Shown: positions 8,813-18,423, numbered from the stretch's first letter. The stretch: 64,000 bases of DNA from JABDJX01 sp039942715 (GCA_039942715.1 JBDVBY010000006.1:124001-188000), one strand, 5' to 3'. The notes: generated from the sequence alone by a model not told the origin. Numbers and translations: made by a program.

Positions 8813-10350
8813 CAGGCGTCCTTTGATAAACGGCGCAGCTCGGCGTTCCAGTCTGCCAAAAGCGGCCATAGCTTTTCGTATAGAGCGCGAAGCTCATTAT
8901 ACTGCTGCACGCGTTCAGGGTCCGGATCGACCGTTCTTGCGATCTCCCCTTTCATAGACCGCGAGGCTTCTGACAACGATGGGTACCAACCAGCTCCACA
9001 AGCCGCAGCCATAGCCGCCCCAAGCGAGGACGCTTCACGCACATCCGCCTGCAACACCTGAACGTTCAGCGCATCGGCCATGATCGTTAGAAACAAATCC
9101 GAAGACGAACCGCCACCGATCGCGACGACCTTACTCAACCGCCGCCCCGTCGCTTCTCGTGCCTTCGCCAGCGCCTGCGCCGTGTCCAAAGCCAGGCCCT
9201 CAAGCAAGGCACGGTAAATGTCGCCCGTTTGCGTCGACCCGGACAACCCGGCAATGACGCCGCGCGCATCGCTGTCCCAGTTCGGTGTCATAGAGCCTTG
9301 CCAATACGGCAAAACCATCACGCCGCCTGCCCCAATCGGGCTTTGCTTGGCCTCTTCTTCCAAGGCCGACAGAAACGCTCCTTGATCTTCTTTTTTGACG
9401 CGCGCCATCTGCTCGGTCATCCAATCAATCAGGAAAGTGCCGGCCTTTAAAAGCGTCTCATAGATGTAGCCTTCGTCTGAAACGGCAAACTCGGTGCGAA
9501 ACGCCTGCGCATGGGCGTAGTCTTTGGAATAACACCCGGCCACAAGGGCTGTGCCAAGGTTCATGTACGCGATGCCCGGCTCAACGGTGCCTGTGCCTGT
9601 CGCCGCACATTGCCCATCGCCGCCACCTGCAACAATGGGGGTGCCTTCCAAAAGCCCTGTGGCCGCGGCGGCCTCGCGCGTGACAAGCCCAATAACAGCG
9701 CCCGGCTTGTGTAATTCGGGCATGATTGACGGATCGATGTTCGCCGCGCTCAAAAGTTCCTGCGACCAGCCACCGTTTTGCATATCCACCATTCCCATTG
9801 GATCAGCCGAGGCTAAAGATGTCGCCCAATGCCCCGTCAAATGGCGCACAATGTAACAATGCACATCGGCGAAATACCTGATCTTGGCATATACGTCGGG
9901 GTGATGTTCCGCGATCCAGAGCATTCGGTACATCGGGACAATGACGTCCACCGGCTTTCCCGAGAGACCGCGAATTTTCTCGGCGCCAAACGCATCCGCA
10001 AAAGCGCGCTGTTGCGCCGTTGCACGCTCGTCCAACCATATGGTGCCGGGCAGCAGTGGGTTTTCATCCTCATCAAAAACACAAAATGTTTCGCGCTGAT
10101 TAGAAATCGCCACAGCGGCGATACGGGTCGCATCAACCTTGCCCGTCAGTTGGCGCAGCGCGTCAGCCGTGCTGTCCCACCAATCGCTGGCGTTCTGTTC
10201 AAAATGACCCGGCTTGGGGTTGTGCAGCTTGACCGAACACCGGCCCTCATCCACGAATTTGCCTTCGCGCGTCCAGGCAATCGCCTTGGTGGCCGTGGTC
10301 GAAGAGTCAATTCCAATGACGCAATCTTTGGTGTCCGAAAGTCCAGTCAT
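8812..10350 (-). CDS. FGGY-family carbohydrate kinase
   Basis: A full-length 512-residue sugar kinase. The N-lobe opens with VIGIDSSTTATKAIAW (near 11-26), then ISNQRETFCVFDE near 84 and WLDERATAQQRAF near 106. The C-lobe has GGGDGQCAATGTG near 243 and the adenosine-binding segment VAIGGGSSSDLFLTIMADAL near 415. It resembles xylulokinase/rhamnulokinase/erythritol-kinase-type members but I cannot assign one sugar. It follows the aldolase-dehydrogenase gene by five bases and overlaps the HAD gene, so it acts in the same pathway, probably making a ketose 1-phosphate for the class II aldolase domain. Confidence 0.87.
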   Translation of the reverse strand: MTGLSDTKDCVIGIDSSTTATKAIAWTREGKFVDEGRCSVKLHNPKPGHFEQNASDWWDSTADALRQLTGKVDATRIAAVAISNQRETFCVFDEDENPLLPGTIWLDERATAQQRAFADAFGAEKIRGLSGKPVDVIVPMYRMLWIAEHHPDVYAKIRYFADVHCYIVRHLTGHWATSLASADPMGMVDMQNGGWSQELLSAANIDPSIMPELHKPGAVIGLVTREAAAATGLLEGTPIVAGGGDGQCAATGTGTVEPGIAYMNLGTALVAGCYSKDYAHAQAFRTEFAVSDEGYIYETLLKAGTFLIDWMTEQMARVKKEDQGAFLSALEEEAKQSPIGAGGVMVLPYWQGSMTPNWDSDARGVIAGLSGSTQTGDIYRALLEGLALDTAQALAKAREATGRRLSKVVAIGGGSSSDLFLTIMADALNVQVLQADVREASSLGAAMAAACGAGWYPSLSEASRSMKGEIARTVDPDPERVQQYNELRALYEKLWPLLADWNAELRRLSKDA

Positions 10351-10355
10351 TTGCC

Positions 10356-12404
10356 CTACCGCATCATCGCCGCAACGTTCCCGCCATCAACAGTAACGAC
10401 CGCACCCGTTGTGGTCCGCGCCTTCACCAGATGCACGAAAGCATCAGCCACATCACTAGCCAACACTTCACGTTTCAAAAGATTACCCCGCATGTAATCC
10501 TCCGGCGTCACACCGCGCGCTTCGCTTCTGGCGGCTACAAAATCATCGGTCAAAAGCCCCGTGCGAATACGGTCTGCGTTCACACCGTTCGAGGTGATCC
10601 CAGAGCCCCCGTGTTCCACCGCGTATTGCTTCATAAGCGCCATAAGCGCCGCCTTTGAGGTGCCATAGGGGCCGAAATCCGGCCCCGGATTGACCGACTG
10701 CTTGGAGATATTGAACACCAGCGCGCCGCCGGTGCCTTGGGTTTCCATCACACGCACAACTGCACTGGCAATGTAGTGATGGCTCCAGAAATTTAGATCA
10801 AAGGCTTTGCGGAAATCTTCGATTTCGATGTCGATCATTGCGCCTTGGAACGCCGCGCCTGCATTGGAAATCAGAATGTCGATCCCGCCAAAATGATGCG
10901 CAATGCTTTGGACGGCCTCCGAAACCGCGGCTTCGCTGGTCACGTCGCAAGGCACAGCAAACCCACCGACCTCCTTCGCGGCTTCGGCCAGTTTGTCGGC
11001 TGCGATATCCATCATGGCGACATCAGCGCCTTGGGTTTTCAGAGCCTTGGCAACTTCCAATCCCAACCCGCTTGCCGCCCCAGTGACTACCGCCACCTGC
11101 CGTGACAGCGGCAACTCTGCGACTTTTGCAAGTTTGATCTGCTCAAGCGACCAGTATTCCAAGTCAAACAGGTCAGCCTCGGAGAGCGCCTCAAATGCAT
11201 CAACGCCTTCGGCTTTGGTGATCACGTCGACCGTTGCTTCAACCACATCTGCGGCGACATTTGCCCCTTTCAGGCTTTTGCCTGCCGCAAAAATACCAAT
11301 GCCGGGAACATAAAAAGCGCGCGGCGCGGCATCCAACATTGTCAGCCCCCCACCAGCGCGCTCATTGTTACGCTCAAAGTAGGCCGCATACTGCGCCTTA
11401 AAATCACTCACAGCTTGCTGCGCACTTTGGGCAAACGCCTCAAGCTTCCCCGCCTCAGGGGCTGGCAAGGCAACGCCTGTGCGCTTGATGTGAATGACGT
11501 GTTCGGGAGTCGCATTGCCGCGTGAAACGAGAGAGCCAAGGTTTTCGGCACCACAAAAGTGTTGGACCTGATCGCTTGTGCGATGCACCAGCACCAGCCG
11601 CTTTGGCATCCCCTCAAGCCCGCTGTCTTGCGCCAACAGCCCGCGCAGGATCGGAGCGATCTCGGATGGCTGCGCAAGCGCCTTGGGAAGGTCCACTTGG
11701 ATAAATGGCGTGGCATTGCCTTCAGCCAAATGCTTTTCCGCACGATCCACCAGCGCGATCATATCGTCATAAGCTTCACGCGCATCATCGGACCACGTGA
11801 AAATACCGTGCTTAATCAACACCATGCTTGTCGCGTCAGGATTCTCCGCCAAATAGCGCGCGCAGGTTTTGGCAAGATCAAAGCCCGGCATGACATAAGG
11901 CACGATGATGCTCTCGGGGAAAAGCTTGCGGGTCAACTCTTCGCCGCCGGGTTGGTTGGTGATGCTGACAATTGCGTTCGCGTGCGTGTGATCCACGTGT
12001 TTCGCAGGAATAAGCGCGTGCAAAATCGCCTCGACAGACGGGTTCGGCGATGTTGGATCCAAAAGCAGACGGCGCTGCTCGCGCACCATTTCCACATCGC
12101 TCATTGCATCAAGGTCAGCCAGCGCGGCCAAAGGTGCCAGCTCCAATGCAGGCAGGCCCGGCGCTTCGATTGTGCCCATGTCCCAACCGCTGCCTTTGAC
12201 ACAGATCGCGTTGATCACGGAGCCGTCCATTGCCTGCATCTCGGTCTTTACGGATGTGTTGCCACCGCCGTGCAAAACCAACTCTGGATCGCTTCCCAAA
12301 AGACGCGTCGTATACACGCGGGTCGCCAGATCAACATTCTGTCCGTCCCTTTCTGCTGCCTGCAAGACGGCCTCAAACTCCGCATCGATCCAACGTGATT
12401 TCAT
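10356..12404 (-). CDS. Bifunctional class II aldolase / short-chain dehydrogenase (RhaD-like fusion)
   Basis: A 682-residue two-domain enzyme. Residues about 1-400 form a class II aldolase domain with the family entry LVLHGGGNTSVK (near 38-49) and zinc-site histidines in HVDHTHANAIVS (near 136). Residues about 435-680 form a short-chain dehydrogenase with VVTGAASGLGLEVA and the catalytic YGTSKAALMALMK. Rhizobial rhamnulose-1-phosphate aldolases have this fused form, where the aldolase releases DHAP and an aldehyde that the dehydrogenase can oxidise. The ATG at 12404 is preferred over a TTG one codon earlier; GGGGAAAA lies just upstream. No rhamnose isomerase is in view, so another ketose 1-phosphate is possible. 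Confidence 0.85.
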   Translation of the reverse strand: MKSRWIDAEFEAVLQAAERDGQNVDLATRVYTTRLLGSDPELVLHGGGNTSVKTEMQAMDGSVINAICVKGSGWDMGTIEAPGLPALELAPLAALADLDAMSDVEMVREQRRLLLDPTSPNPSVEAILHALIPAKHVDHTHANAIVSITNQPGGEELTRKLFPESIIVPYVMPGFDLAKTCARYLAENPDATSMVLIKHGIFTWSDDAREAYDDMIALVDRAEKHLAEGNATPFIQVDLPKALAQPSEIAPILRGLLAQDSGLEGMPKRLVLVHRTSDQVQHFCGAENLGSLVSRGNATPEHVIHIKRTGVALPAPEAGKLEAFAQSAQQAVSDFKAQYAAYFERNNERAGGGLTMLDAAPRAFYVPGIGIFAAGKSLKGANVAADVVEATVDVITKAEGVDAFEALSEADLFDLEYWSLEQIKLAKVAELPLSRQVAVVTGAASGLGLEVAKALKTQGADVAMMDIAADKLAEAAKEVGGFAVPCDVTSEAAVSEAVQSIAHHFGGIDILISNAGAAFQGAMIDIEIEDFRKAFDLNFWSHHYIASAVVRVMETQGTGGALVFNISKQSVNPGPDFGPYGTSKAALMALMKQYAVEHGGSGITSNGVNADRIRTGLLTDDFVAARSEARGVTPEDYMRGNLLKREVLASDVADAFVHLVKARTTTGAVVTVDGGNVAAMMR

Positions 12405-12420
12405 CAATTTTCCCCAGTCT

Positions 12421-13146
12421 TCAGAATTTTTGCCGCGTCGGCGTGATACAGATTTCTTGGATCAGCGCGTTTTGTGGCATTTGATAGCTGTGCAGCATGA
12501 TCTCGGCCACATGTTCCGCTCCGATACCACCGCCAATTTTCACTTTGTTGTCCTGATAGGCCTTTAGCGTATTTGGATCGTTCACCGCACTCAGAACTTC
12601 GGTTTCGATAATGCCCGGCGAAAGAACAATGACCCGCACGTCATAGTCTGAAAGGTGCTCACGAAGAGACTCCGAGACCGCATGAACGAAATACTTGGTC
12701 CCGCAATAAACGGTGTGGTCGGGATAGACCTTTCGACCAGCAATCGAGCTCATCATAAACAGCGTCCCTGCCCGCCGCTCTATCATGTCCGCCATCACCG
12801 CGTGGACTGTGTTCATCACGCCTTTGGTGTTGATGTCGATCATCTCGTCCCATTCTTCGGGAGGCTGCGTTGCGATATTGGCAAGCCGCGCAATGCCTGC
12901 GTTGGCAAACATCATATCAACCGGACCATATTGCGCCTCTGCCTTCTCGACGGCGGCACGAATTTGGCCGCGATCCCGCACATCCACTTGGCAGCACACC
13001 GCATTGGGCAACTCTAACGCCTCCATCCGCTCAAGCCGACGTGCCATCAATAAAACGGGATGGCCCGCCGCGGAAAACGTCTTTGCAACAGCTTCGCCAA
13101 TACCAGAACTGGCACCTGTAATTGCGACCAATGGTTTTTCTGTCAT
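12421..13146 (-). CDS. Short-chain dehydrogenase/reductase
   Basis: A 241-residue classical SDR with the cofactor loop ITGASSGIGEAVAKTF (near 8-23), the NAG motif in FANAGIARL (near 83), serine in FMMSSIAG and the YCGTKYF active-site pair (near 147). It resembles YdfG/serine-type SDRs. ATG at 13146 is chosen over a GTG one codon earlier. It sits between the AraM-like dehydrogenase and the aldolase fusion with short gaps, so it likely oxidises or reduces a polyol or aldehyde intermediate of the same pathway. The substrate is not evident. Confidence 0.83.
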   Translation of the reverse strand: MTEKPLVAITGASSGIGEAVAKTFSAAGHPVLLMARRLERMEALELPNAVCCQVDVRDRGQIRAAVEKAEAQYGPVDMMFANAGIARLANIATQPPEEWDEMIDINTKGVMNTVHAVMADMIERRAGTLFMMSSIAGRKVYPDHTVYCGTKYFVHAVSESLREHLSDYDVRVIVLSPGIIETEVLSAVNDPNTLKAYQDNKVKIGGGIGAEHVAEIMLHSYQMPQNALIQEICITPTRQKF

Positions 13147-13170
13147 CACACTCGCCCTTCTCTTGATGCT

Positions 13171-14502
13171 TTAGGTTTGCGTCGAAATATACGTCTCAAG
13201 AACGCCCGCATTCGCGGCGATATCGACGAAAGAAAAACGGTCTCGCATCTCATGGCCATGGCGGACGGCTTGCTTGTAAAAATCAAGGTCCAGCCCCAAT
13301 TCTTTTGCCGTCGTCGGTGCGCCTGCGTCAGACAATAGCTTTTCCATCTCAGCGACCGGGATCATGAATTCCTGAACTTCGCGCCTGAGTTCAGGCCAAA
13401 TCTCAGCAAGCTTTTCGTTCGCGGCATTAACCGTTTGGACATCAAACGCCTTGCGGTTTAATTGCTCCAAACACTGCGCCGCTGTATCGCCCATCCGCTG
13501 CTTCATCCCGTCAAAATCAATCGGCGACGGCTTCATGAGTGGCGGTGTATCCTGCGCCAAAAGCCCTTGCTGAATACGCGCCATTGTCAGGCTTGCCACA
13601 CCTACCTGTTGTCCGTGCAGCGTACCGGGATGCATCGGGCCCGCAAAACAATCAATGTAATGCGACACCTGATGCTCGCCCATAGAGCCGGGGTTGGACA
13701 TGCCAATAAAACCGATACCCAGTCCGCACAGGGTCAACACACGATAAAGTCGCGCAGTTGCCTCCATGTCGCCTTTGGGCAAAAGATGCGCGCATTTGTT
13801 CAGCTCAATCTCATCGGCGATTTGAATGTCAAAAGGGGCTGTGCGGTAAAGCGTGCCCAGCAAGCGGTGCGACATCCACCAATCCACCTGCGCAACCGAG
13901 CGCGCCATACAATCCGCAAACCCCGAGGCCGCCAAATGAGACGGTGCGGCAGCAGAGACGGCCATATCAACAAAAAAGCCCGCAGGCGCTTGGGCAGGCA
14001 AGGACACCTTCAACCCTGTGTCCAGCGTCATGCTTGCCGTGGTTGAGGTATAGCCATTCATCGACGCCGCTGTGGCAAACACCGCATAGCGCCGCCCATC
14101 TTGTGCAGTGACGTATTTGCACAGATCGTTGATCGTGCCCGAGCCAACGGCAATCACGCTGTCAAATGAGGCGAGCTTGTCCGCCAAATCAGCCGCTGTG
14201 GCCATATCTGCATGGGGATCATTCAGAACAATGGTGTCATTGGACCCTACCGAACCAACCGACTGCGCCACGCGGCCACCAAGCGCGTCGTATGTGTTTT
14301 GATCGGTAACAACAGCAAGCTTTTCGCCGAGCTTCAGGTCGGCAATAAGCGCGTCCTCAGCCCCATCAAGAGTTTCGCGAAACACAATGGATTCGTAAGG
14401 GACGGTTACCTTTTTCCCAGCTTCAGCATCAAAGAAATCACCCGCAACGATGTCGTCGATCAAAGCGGTCCAGTGGCCGCTATCACGTCCCGCCGAATTC
14501 AT
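13171..14502 (-). CDS. sn-Glycerol-1-phosphate dehydrogenase family protein (AraM-like)
   Basis: A 443-residue iron/zinc-type dehydrogenase of the AraM/glycerol-1-phosphate dehydrogenase family. It has the NAD-binding glycine loop VIAVGSGTINDLCKYV (near 117) and ASMNGYTS (near 147), with metal-ligand histidines in SMGEHQVSHYIDCF and in MHPGTLHGQQVG. Known members interconvert dihydroxyacetone phosphate and glycerol 1-phosphate. It is the first gene of the catabolic operon, with a good ribosome site (GGGAGAAG) nine bases before the ATG, and is divergent from a SorC regulator. It may instead handle another polyol phosphate. At 443 residues it is longer than AraM proteins of about 390 residues. 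Confidence 0.8.
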   Translation of the reverse strand: MNSAGRDSGHWTALIDDIVAGDFFDAEAGKKVTVPYESIVFRETLDGAEDALIADLKLGEKLAVVTDQNTYDALGGRVAQSVGSVGSNDTIVLNDPHADMATAADLADKLASFDSVIAVGSGTINDLCKYVTAQDGRRYAVFATAASMNGYTSTTASMTLDTGLKVSLPAQAPAGFFVDMAVSAAAPSHLAASGFADCMARSVAQVDWWMSHRLLGTLYRTAPFDIQIADEIELNKCAHLLPKGDMEATARLYRVLTLCGLGIGFIGMSNPGSMGEHQVSHYIDCFAGPMHPGTLHGQQVGVASLTMARIQQGLLAQDTPPLMKPSPIDFDGMKQRMGDTAAQCLEQLNRKAFDVQTVNAANEKLAEIWPELRREVQEFMIPVAEMEKLLSDAGAPTTAKELGLDLDFYKQAVRHGHEMRDRFSFVDIAANAGVLETYISTQT

Positions 14503-14663
14503 TGCGATGCTTCTCCCACTGCTGATCTGTGGTTTGGAATGACGATAAAATAGCAGTATATTTACAATTGTAAATTATAAATATACATATGTAATCGCTT
14601 GTATAGTTGGGCAACTTGGGACAGAGGTATTGCTCTTTGAACCGACTGCATTTGACGCCAAAA
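14503..14663. promoter_or_regulatory. Divergent regulatory region with two TTTACA/TGTAAA-type palindromes
   Basis: AT-rich region between the AraM-like gene and the SorC-type regulator. It holds the palindrome ATTTACAATTGTAAAT at 14560-14575 and a second, weaker one centred on TACATATGTA at 14584-14593. The second shares ten bases with the palindrome at 6979-6994. Two adjacent sites suit the tetrameric SorC/DeoR-type regulators. This is inference from sequence alone. Confidence 0.6.
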
Positions 14664-15614
14664 ATGAAACGACACAAGAAACCGGTAGAATTTGCCGACG
14701 CCGCTGTTTGGGCGGCATGGCTCTACTATGTCGACGAGCTGACCCAAAAAGAAATCGCTGACCGACTGGGAACATCGCGCGTAACCGTTATCAAGCTTTT
14801 GGCAGAGGCGAAGGAGCGAGGTCTTGTCAGGATCAGGATCGACACCACCGTTGCCTCTCAGGTCGAATTGTCTCGCCAAGTGGCTGATCATTTTGGCTTG
14901 CAAGAAGCACTGATCATACCCTCCTTACAAGACGGCTCGGTGCTAGACCGGTTGGGCCGTGCTGCCTCTATGATGTTGGTCGACAAGCTGAAGGACAACG
15001 AAACGCTCGCTGTGGCTTGGGGCAGAACAGTCTCGGCTGTTGCACAATCCGTTCCTCAAAAAACGCGGCTGAGCAACATCACTGTCTCTCAACTGGTGGC
15101 AAGCCCAGACGGGATGGCGAGTGATTTCTCTCCCGAACTTTGTTCCTCTCTTTTGGCCAATCGGCTTGGAGCCAAATGCGTCAACATCCTCGCGCCAGCG
15201 ATTGTCTCTAGCGCTCAACTCAAAGCCAGCCTTTTGGCAGAACCTTCGATTACGGCACAATTCGAAGTAATCCGAAATGCCTCCACTGCGCTTTATGGTG
15301 TCGGTGAATTTGGCGACGGCTCGACAATCGAAACCCACAACTTGCATCAGCCCGAGACCCTGAGTGCCGCAAAGGCGGACGGTGCCGTCGCTGTGATCAT
15401 GGGTCTTTTCATTGATGCGCAGGGCCGTGAAGTGCGCTCGACAGTGCATGATCGGCTCATCGGCGTAAGTTTGGCCGAACTCAAAGCAATCCCGCGCCGC
15501 ATTTGTGTTGCAGGAGGGATGCAAAAGACCAAGGCAATCCGTGCCGCTTTAGAAGGGCAGCTTGTCACGCACTTGGTGATTGATGAAGAGACGGCGCAAA
15601 GCGTGTTAAGCTAG
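14664..15614 (+). CDS. SorC-family sugar-binding transcriptional regulator
   Basis: A 316-residue regulator with an N-terminal helix-turn-helix, LTQKEIADRLGTSRVTV (near residues 27-43), and a long C-terminal sugar-phosphate-binding domain of the SorC/DeoR type, ending with the family pattern VCVAGG-like (ICVAGGMQKTKAIRAAL). The ATG at 14664 gives the usual family length. Upstream in-frame TTG codons at 14607 and 14637 are possible starts, and AGAGG lies before the latter. It is divergent from the aldolase/kinase operon and likely represses it until a phosphorylated sugar intermediate binds. A stem-loop with a T-run follows the stop. Confidence 0.87.
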   Translation: MKRHKKPVEFADAAVWAAWLYYVDELTQKEIADRLGTSRVTVIKLLAEAKERGLVRIRIDTTVASQVELSRQVADHFGLQEALIIPSLQDGSVLDRLGRAASMMLVDKLKDNETLAVAWGRTVSAVAQSVPQKTRLSNITVSQLVASPDGMASDFSPELCSSLLANRLGAKCVNILAPAIVSSAQLKASLLAEPSITAQFEVIRNASTALYGVGEFGDGSTIETHNLHQPETLSAAKADGAVAVIMGLFIDAQGREVRSTVHDRLIGVSLAELKAIPRRICVAGGMQKTKAIRAALEGQLVTHLVIDEETAQSVLS

Positions 15615-15629
15615 GGTCCGTCGGTCAAT

Positions 15630-15662
15630 GCCGCCCCCATGATTGGGAGCGGCTTGTTTTTT
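15630..15662 (+). terminator. Rho-independent terminator after the SorC-type gene
   Basis: A ten-base stem (GCCGCCCCCA with TGGGAGCGGC, one mismatch) around a four-base loop, followed by TTGTTTTTT on the plus strand. It starts 16 bases after the regulator stop. The T-run touches the stop codon of the convergent TRAP permease gene. No matching T-run is present for the minus strand. Confidence 0.8.
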
Positions 15663-18423
15663 AGGCGGCTGCTGTCTCAGGACGCGCGCGACCGCGTTGA
15701 AGCATCACAACAATGGCGAGCAGCGCGAGGGCTGGCAAGAACATCCAGAACTTTGATGGCTGGTTCGCGGCTTTGCGCACCTGCTCAATTTTCTGATCCC
15801 AGTCAAAACCCGCCTCTGCCGCCGGACTGCCGAAGGTGACGTTGTCGATGATCACCTCTTCGCCGTTCACGATGTACTCAAGACCAGATGCGAACAGGCG
15901 GTCCTTGCCCGTGTCGCCCTCGCCCACCGGAAGCAAAGCGGTGAAGGTCACCGGATCACCAACCGCATTCAGCCCGCTAATCTCAAGCCTGAGATTCTCG
16001 CCAACAGGCGTGTCCATCGCCGCCTGCTCAATCGCTGCTGGTGGGACATTTTCAAACGGCGCCACAACCATGTCCATCCAGAACCCTGGACGGAACAGCG
16101 TGAACGCGATCAGCAACAGGGCGATCGACTCATAGAACCGGTTTTTCGCCAAGAACCACCCTTGCGTCGCCGCCGCGAAGAGCAGCATCGCAATGGTCGC
16201 GGTTATGAAGACGAATATACCCTTGGCCCACCCAACATCTATCAACAACAGATCGGTGTTGAAGATGAAAAGGAACGGCAAGGCGGCGGTGCGCAAGCTG
16301 TAGAAGAACGCCACCACCCCGGTCTTGATCGGATCACCACCGGAAACAGCCGCTGCCGCAAAGGATGCAAGCCCCACCGGCGGCGTCACATCCGCCATAA
16401 TGCCGAAGTAGAACACGAACAGGTGCACCGCGATCAGCGGCACAATCAGCCCGTTTTGCTGTCCCAACGTCACGATCACCGGCGCCAAGAGAGCCGAAAC
16501 AACGATGTAGTTCGCCGTTGTCGGAAGGCCCATGCCAAGGATCAAACTCAGGATCGCGGTCAGCACCAGAATGGCCATGATGTTACCACCCGAAAGCACT
16601 TCGACCACATCCGCCAAAGCCGAGCCAACGCCCGTCTGGCTCACAGCCCCCACGATCACACCAGCGGTTGCTGTGGCAATACCGATGCCAATCATGTTGC
16701 GTGCGCCTGCGACAAGGCCTTCGATCAGATCGTTAAAGCCTTCTTTGATCGCAGCACCCGTGCCACTGCCGCCACATAGAATGGCCATGAGCGGGCGTTG
16801 CGTGAGCAGGATGAACACCATGAACGTCGCCGCCCAAAAGGCCGACAGACCCGGTGAAAGGCGATCCACCATCAGCGCCCAAACCAGCACGACAACCGGA
16901 AGGATGTAATGCAGACCCGCGCGGATGGTTGGTCCTGGAATTGGCAGCGCTGTGACTGGCTGGTTCGGGTCTTCCATCCGCAGCGGCTCTTCGCGCGAAG
17001 CAATCCAAAGAAGGCCGATGTAAACCAACGTCAGGAAGCCGAAGACAACGTAGATCGCAGCAGAGCCAAACGCAGGACGTATCCAGCCCATCAGGTAATA
17101 GACAGCAAAGCTTAGCGCGCAAATCGCCGCGATAGTGAAGGCGATTGAGATCAACCACGCGACCCAAGGCTTGGGCTCAACCGCGCGCGGCAGACCCTGC
17201 ATATCGGCTTTCATCGCCTCTAGATGCACGATGTAAACCAACGCGATGTAAGAAATTACCGCAGGCAAGAAAGCGTGTTTGACCACGTCAAAATAAGCAA
17301 TGCCCACGTATTCCACCATCAGGAAGGCCGCGGCCCCCATGACGGGAGGCATGATCTGACCATTCACCGAAGACGCCACCTCGACCGCGCCCGCCTTTTC
17401 CGACGAAAAGCCAACGCGTTTCATCAGCGGGATGGTGAAAGTCCCCGTGGTCACAACGTTAGCAATGGACGAACCCGAGATAAGCCCGGTCATCGCAGAG
17501 GAGACCACCGCCGCCTTTGCAGGCCCGCCTCGCATGTGGCCCATCAGGCTGAACGCCACCTGAATGAAGTAATTGCCCGCGCCCGCTTTATCGAGCAGCG
17601 AACCGAAGAGCACAAAGAGGAACACGAAAGACGTCGACACACCCAGCGCGATGCCGAACACACCTTCGGTGGTGATCCACTGGTGGTTCACGACTTCAGA
17701 GAGGTTGTTGCCCTTATGCGCAATAATCGACGGCATAAGCGGGCCAAGGAACGTGTAAGCGAGGAAGACGGTCGCAACGATCATCAAAGCAGGCCCAAGC
17801 GCGCGGCGCGTCGCTTCAAGAAGTATCAATATCCCGATGACGGCAACGACATAATCTTGCAGGATCGGCGCACCGACACGCGTTGCAATCCCGTCGTAAA
17901 AGACAAAGAGATATAGCGCTGCAATCGCGCCAATAATCGCCAGCCCCCACTCCCACGACGGGATGTAATCTTTGGGCGATCCGAGAAGAATGGCGGCAAT
18001 CATCAAAACGCCAGGGATCGGTATCCACCAAACCGGCACACCTTCTTTTGCACCGTACATAAAGAGAAAGGTCAGAATGACCGGGACCGCAAGGGCAAGG
18101 CCAAGTTGCGCTGGTGTGCGGGCCGCAGGATAGGCCGCATAAGCGAGGAACAGAGCAAACGCGAGGTGGATCGAACGGGCTTCGGTGTCGTTAAAAACAC
18201 CCCAGCCGATGATAAACGGGATCGGTGAGGCGATCCAAAGCTGGAACAGCGACCACAGCAAAGCAACGACGATGAGCATCGTGCTAATCGGACCTGCCGG
18301 AGAGCGCGCACCCGTGTCAGAGGAGGCGACAAGTTCATCGAGTTCTTCCTGACTCAATCCTCCGTGCCCAGAGCCTTCGTTCTCGACGGCGGCGGCCTCG
18401 AACTGTTTATCTTGGTCGATCAT
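15661..18423 (-). CDS. TRAP transporter fused permease (4TM/12TM, TAXI type)
   Basis: A 920-residue inner-membrane protein in which the small (DctQ-like) and large (DctM-like) TRAP subunits are fused, as is usual for TAXI systems. The large-subunit signature region is SGSSIANVVTTGTFTIPLMK (near residue 315), and LGMGLPTTANYIVVSALLAP lies near 615. The last 150 residues form a periplasmic-looking tail with a final membrane helix, resembling the DUF3394 extension of these permeases. It follows the TAXI binding-protein gene, with an RNA stem-loop between them. The start has AGGGG upstream. The substrate is unknown; TAXI systems often carry dicarboxylates or amino acids. Confidence 0.92.
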   Translation of the reverse strand: MIDQDKQFEAAAVENEGSGHGGLSQEELDELVASSDTGARSPAGPISTMLIVVALLWSLFQLWIASPIPFIIGWGVFNDTEARSIHLAFALFLAYAAYPAARTPAQLGLALAVPVILTFLFMYGAKEGVPVWWIPIPGVLMIAAILLGSPKDYIPSWEWGLAIIGAIAALYLFVFYDGIATRVGAPILQDYVVAVIGILILLEATRRALGPALMIVATVFLAYTFLGPLMPSIIAHKGNNLSEVVNHQWITTEGVFGIALGVSTSFVFLFVLFGSLLDKAGAGNYFIQVAFSLMGHMRGGPAKAAVVSSAMTGLISGSSIANVVTTGTFTIPLMKRVGFSSEKAGAVEVASSVNGQIMPPVMGAAAFLMVEYVGIAYFDVVKHAFLPAVISYIALVYIVHLEAMKADMQGLPRAVEPKPWVAWLISIAFTIAAICALSFAVYYLMGWIRPAFGSAAIYVVFGFLTLVYIGLLWIASREEPLRMEDPNQPVTALPIPGPTIRAGLHYILPVVVLVWALMVDRLSPGLSAFWAATFMVFILLTQRPLMAILCGGSGTGAAIKEGFNDLIEGLVAGARNMIGIGIATATAGVIVGAVSQTGVGSALADVVEVLSGGNIMAILVLTAILSLILGMGLPTTANYIVVSALLAPVIVTLGQQNGLIVPLIAVHLFVFYFGIMADVTPPVGLASFAAAAVSGGDPIKTGVVAFFYSLRTAALPFLFIFNTDLLLIDVGWAKGIFVFITATIAMLLFAAATQGWFLAKNRFYESIALLLIAFTLFRPGFWMDMVVAPFENVPPAAIEQAAMDTPVGENLRLEISGLNAVGDPVTFTALLPVGEGDTGKDRLFASGLEYIVNGEEVIIDNVTFGSPAAEAGFDWDQKIEQVRKAANQPSKFWMFLPALALLAIVVMLQRGRARPETAAA

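Noticed and set aside
8813..8869. Extended N-terminus of the HAD hydrolase
   Set aside because: It would lie within the end of the kinase gene. The TGATG overlap at 8812 gives the natural coupled start.
11559..12398. Long plus-strand open frame antisense to the aldolase-dehydrogenase fusion
   Set aside because: It mirrors codon bias of the real minus-strand gene, which has clear aldolase motifs. Similar antisense frames at 328-993, 16162-16779 and 17224-17916 are rejected for the same reason.
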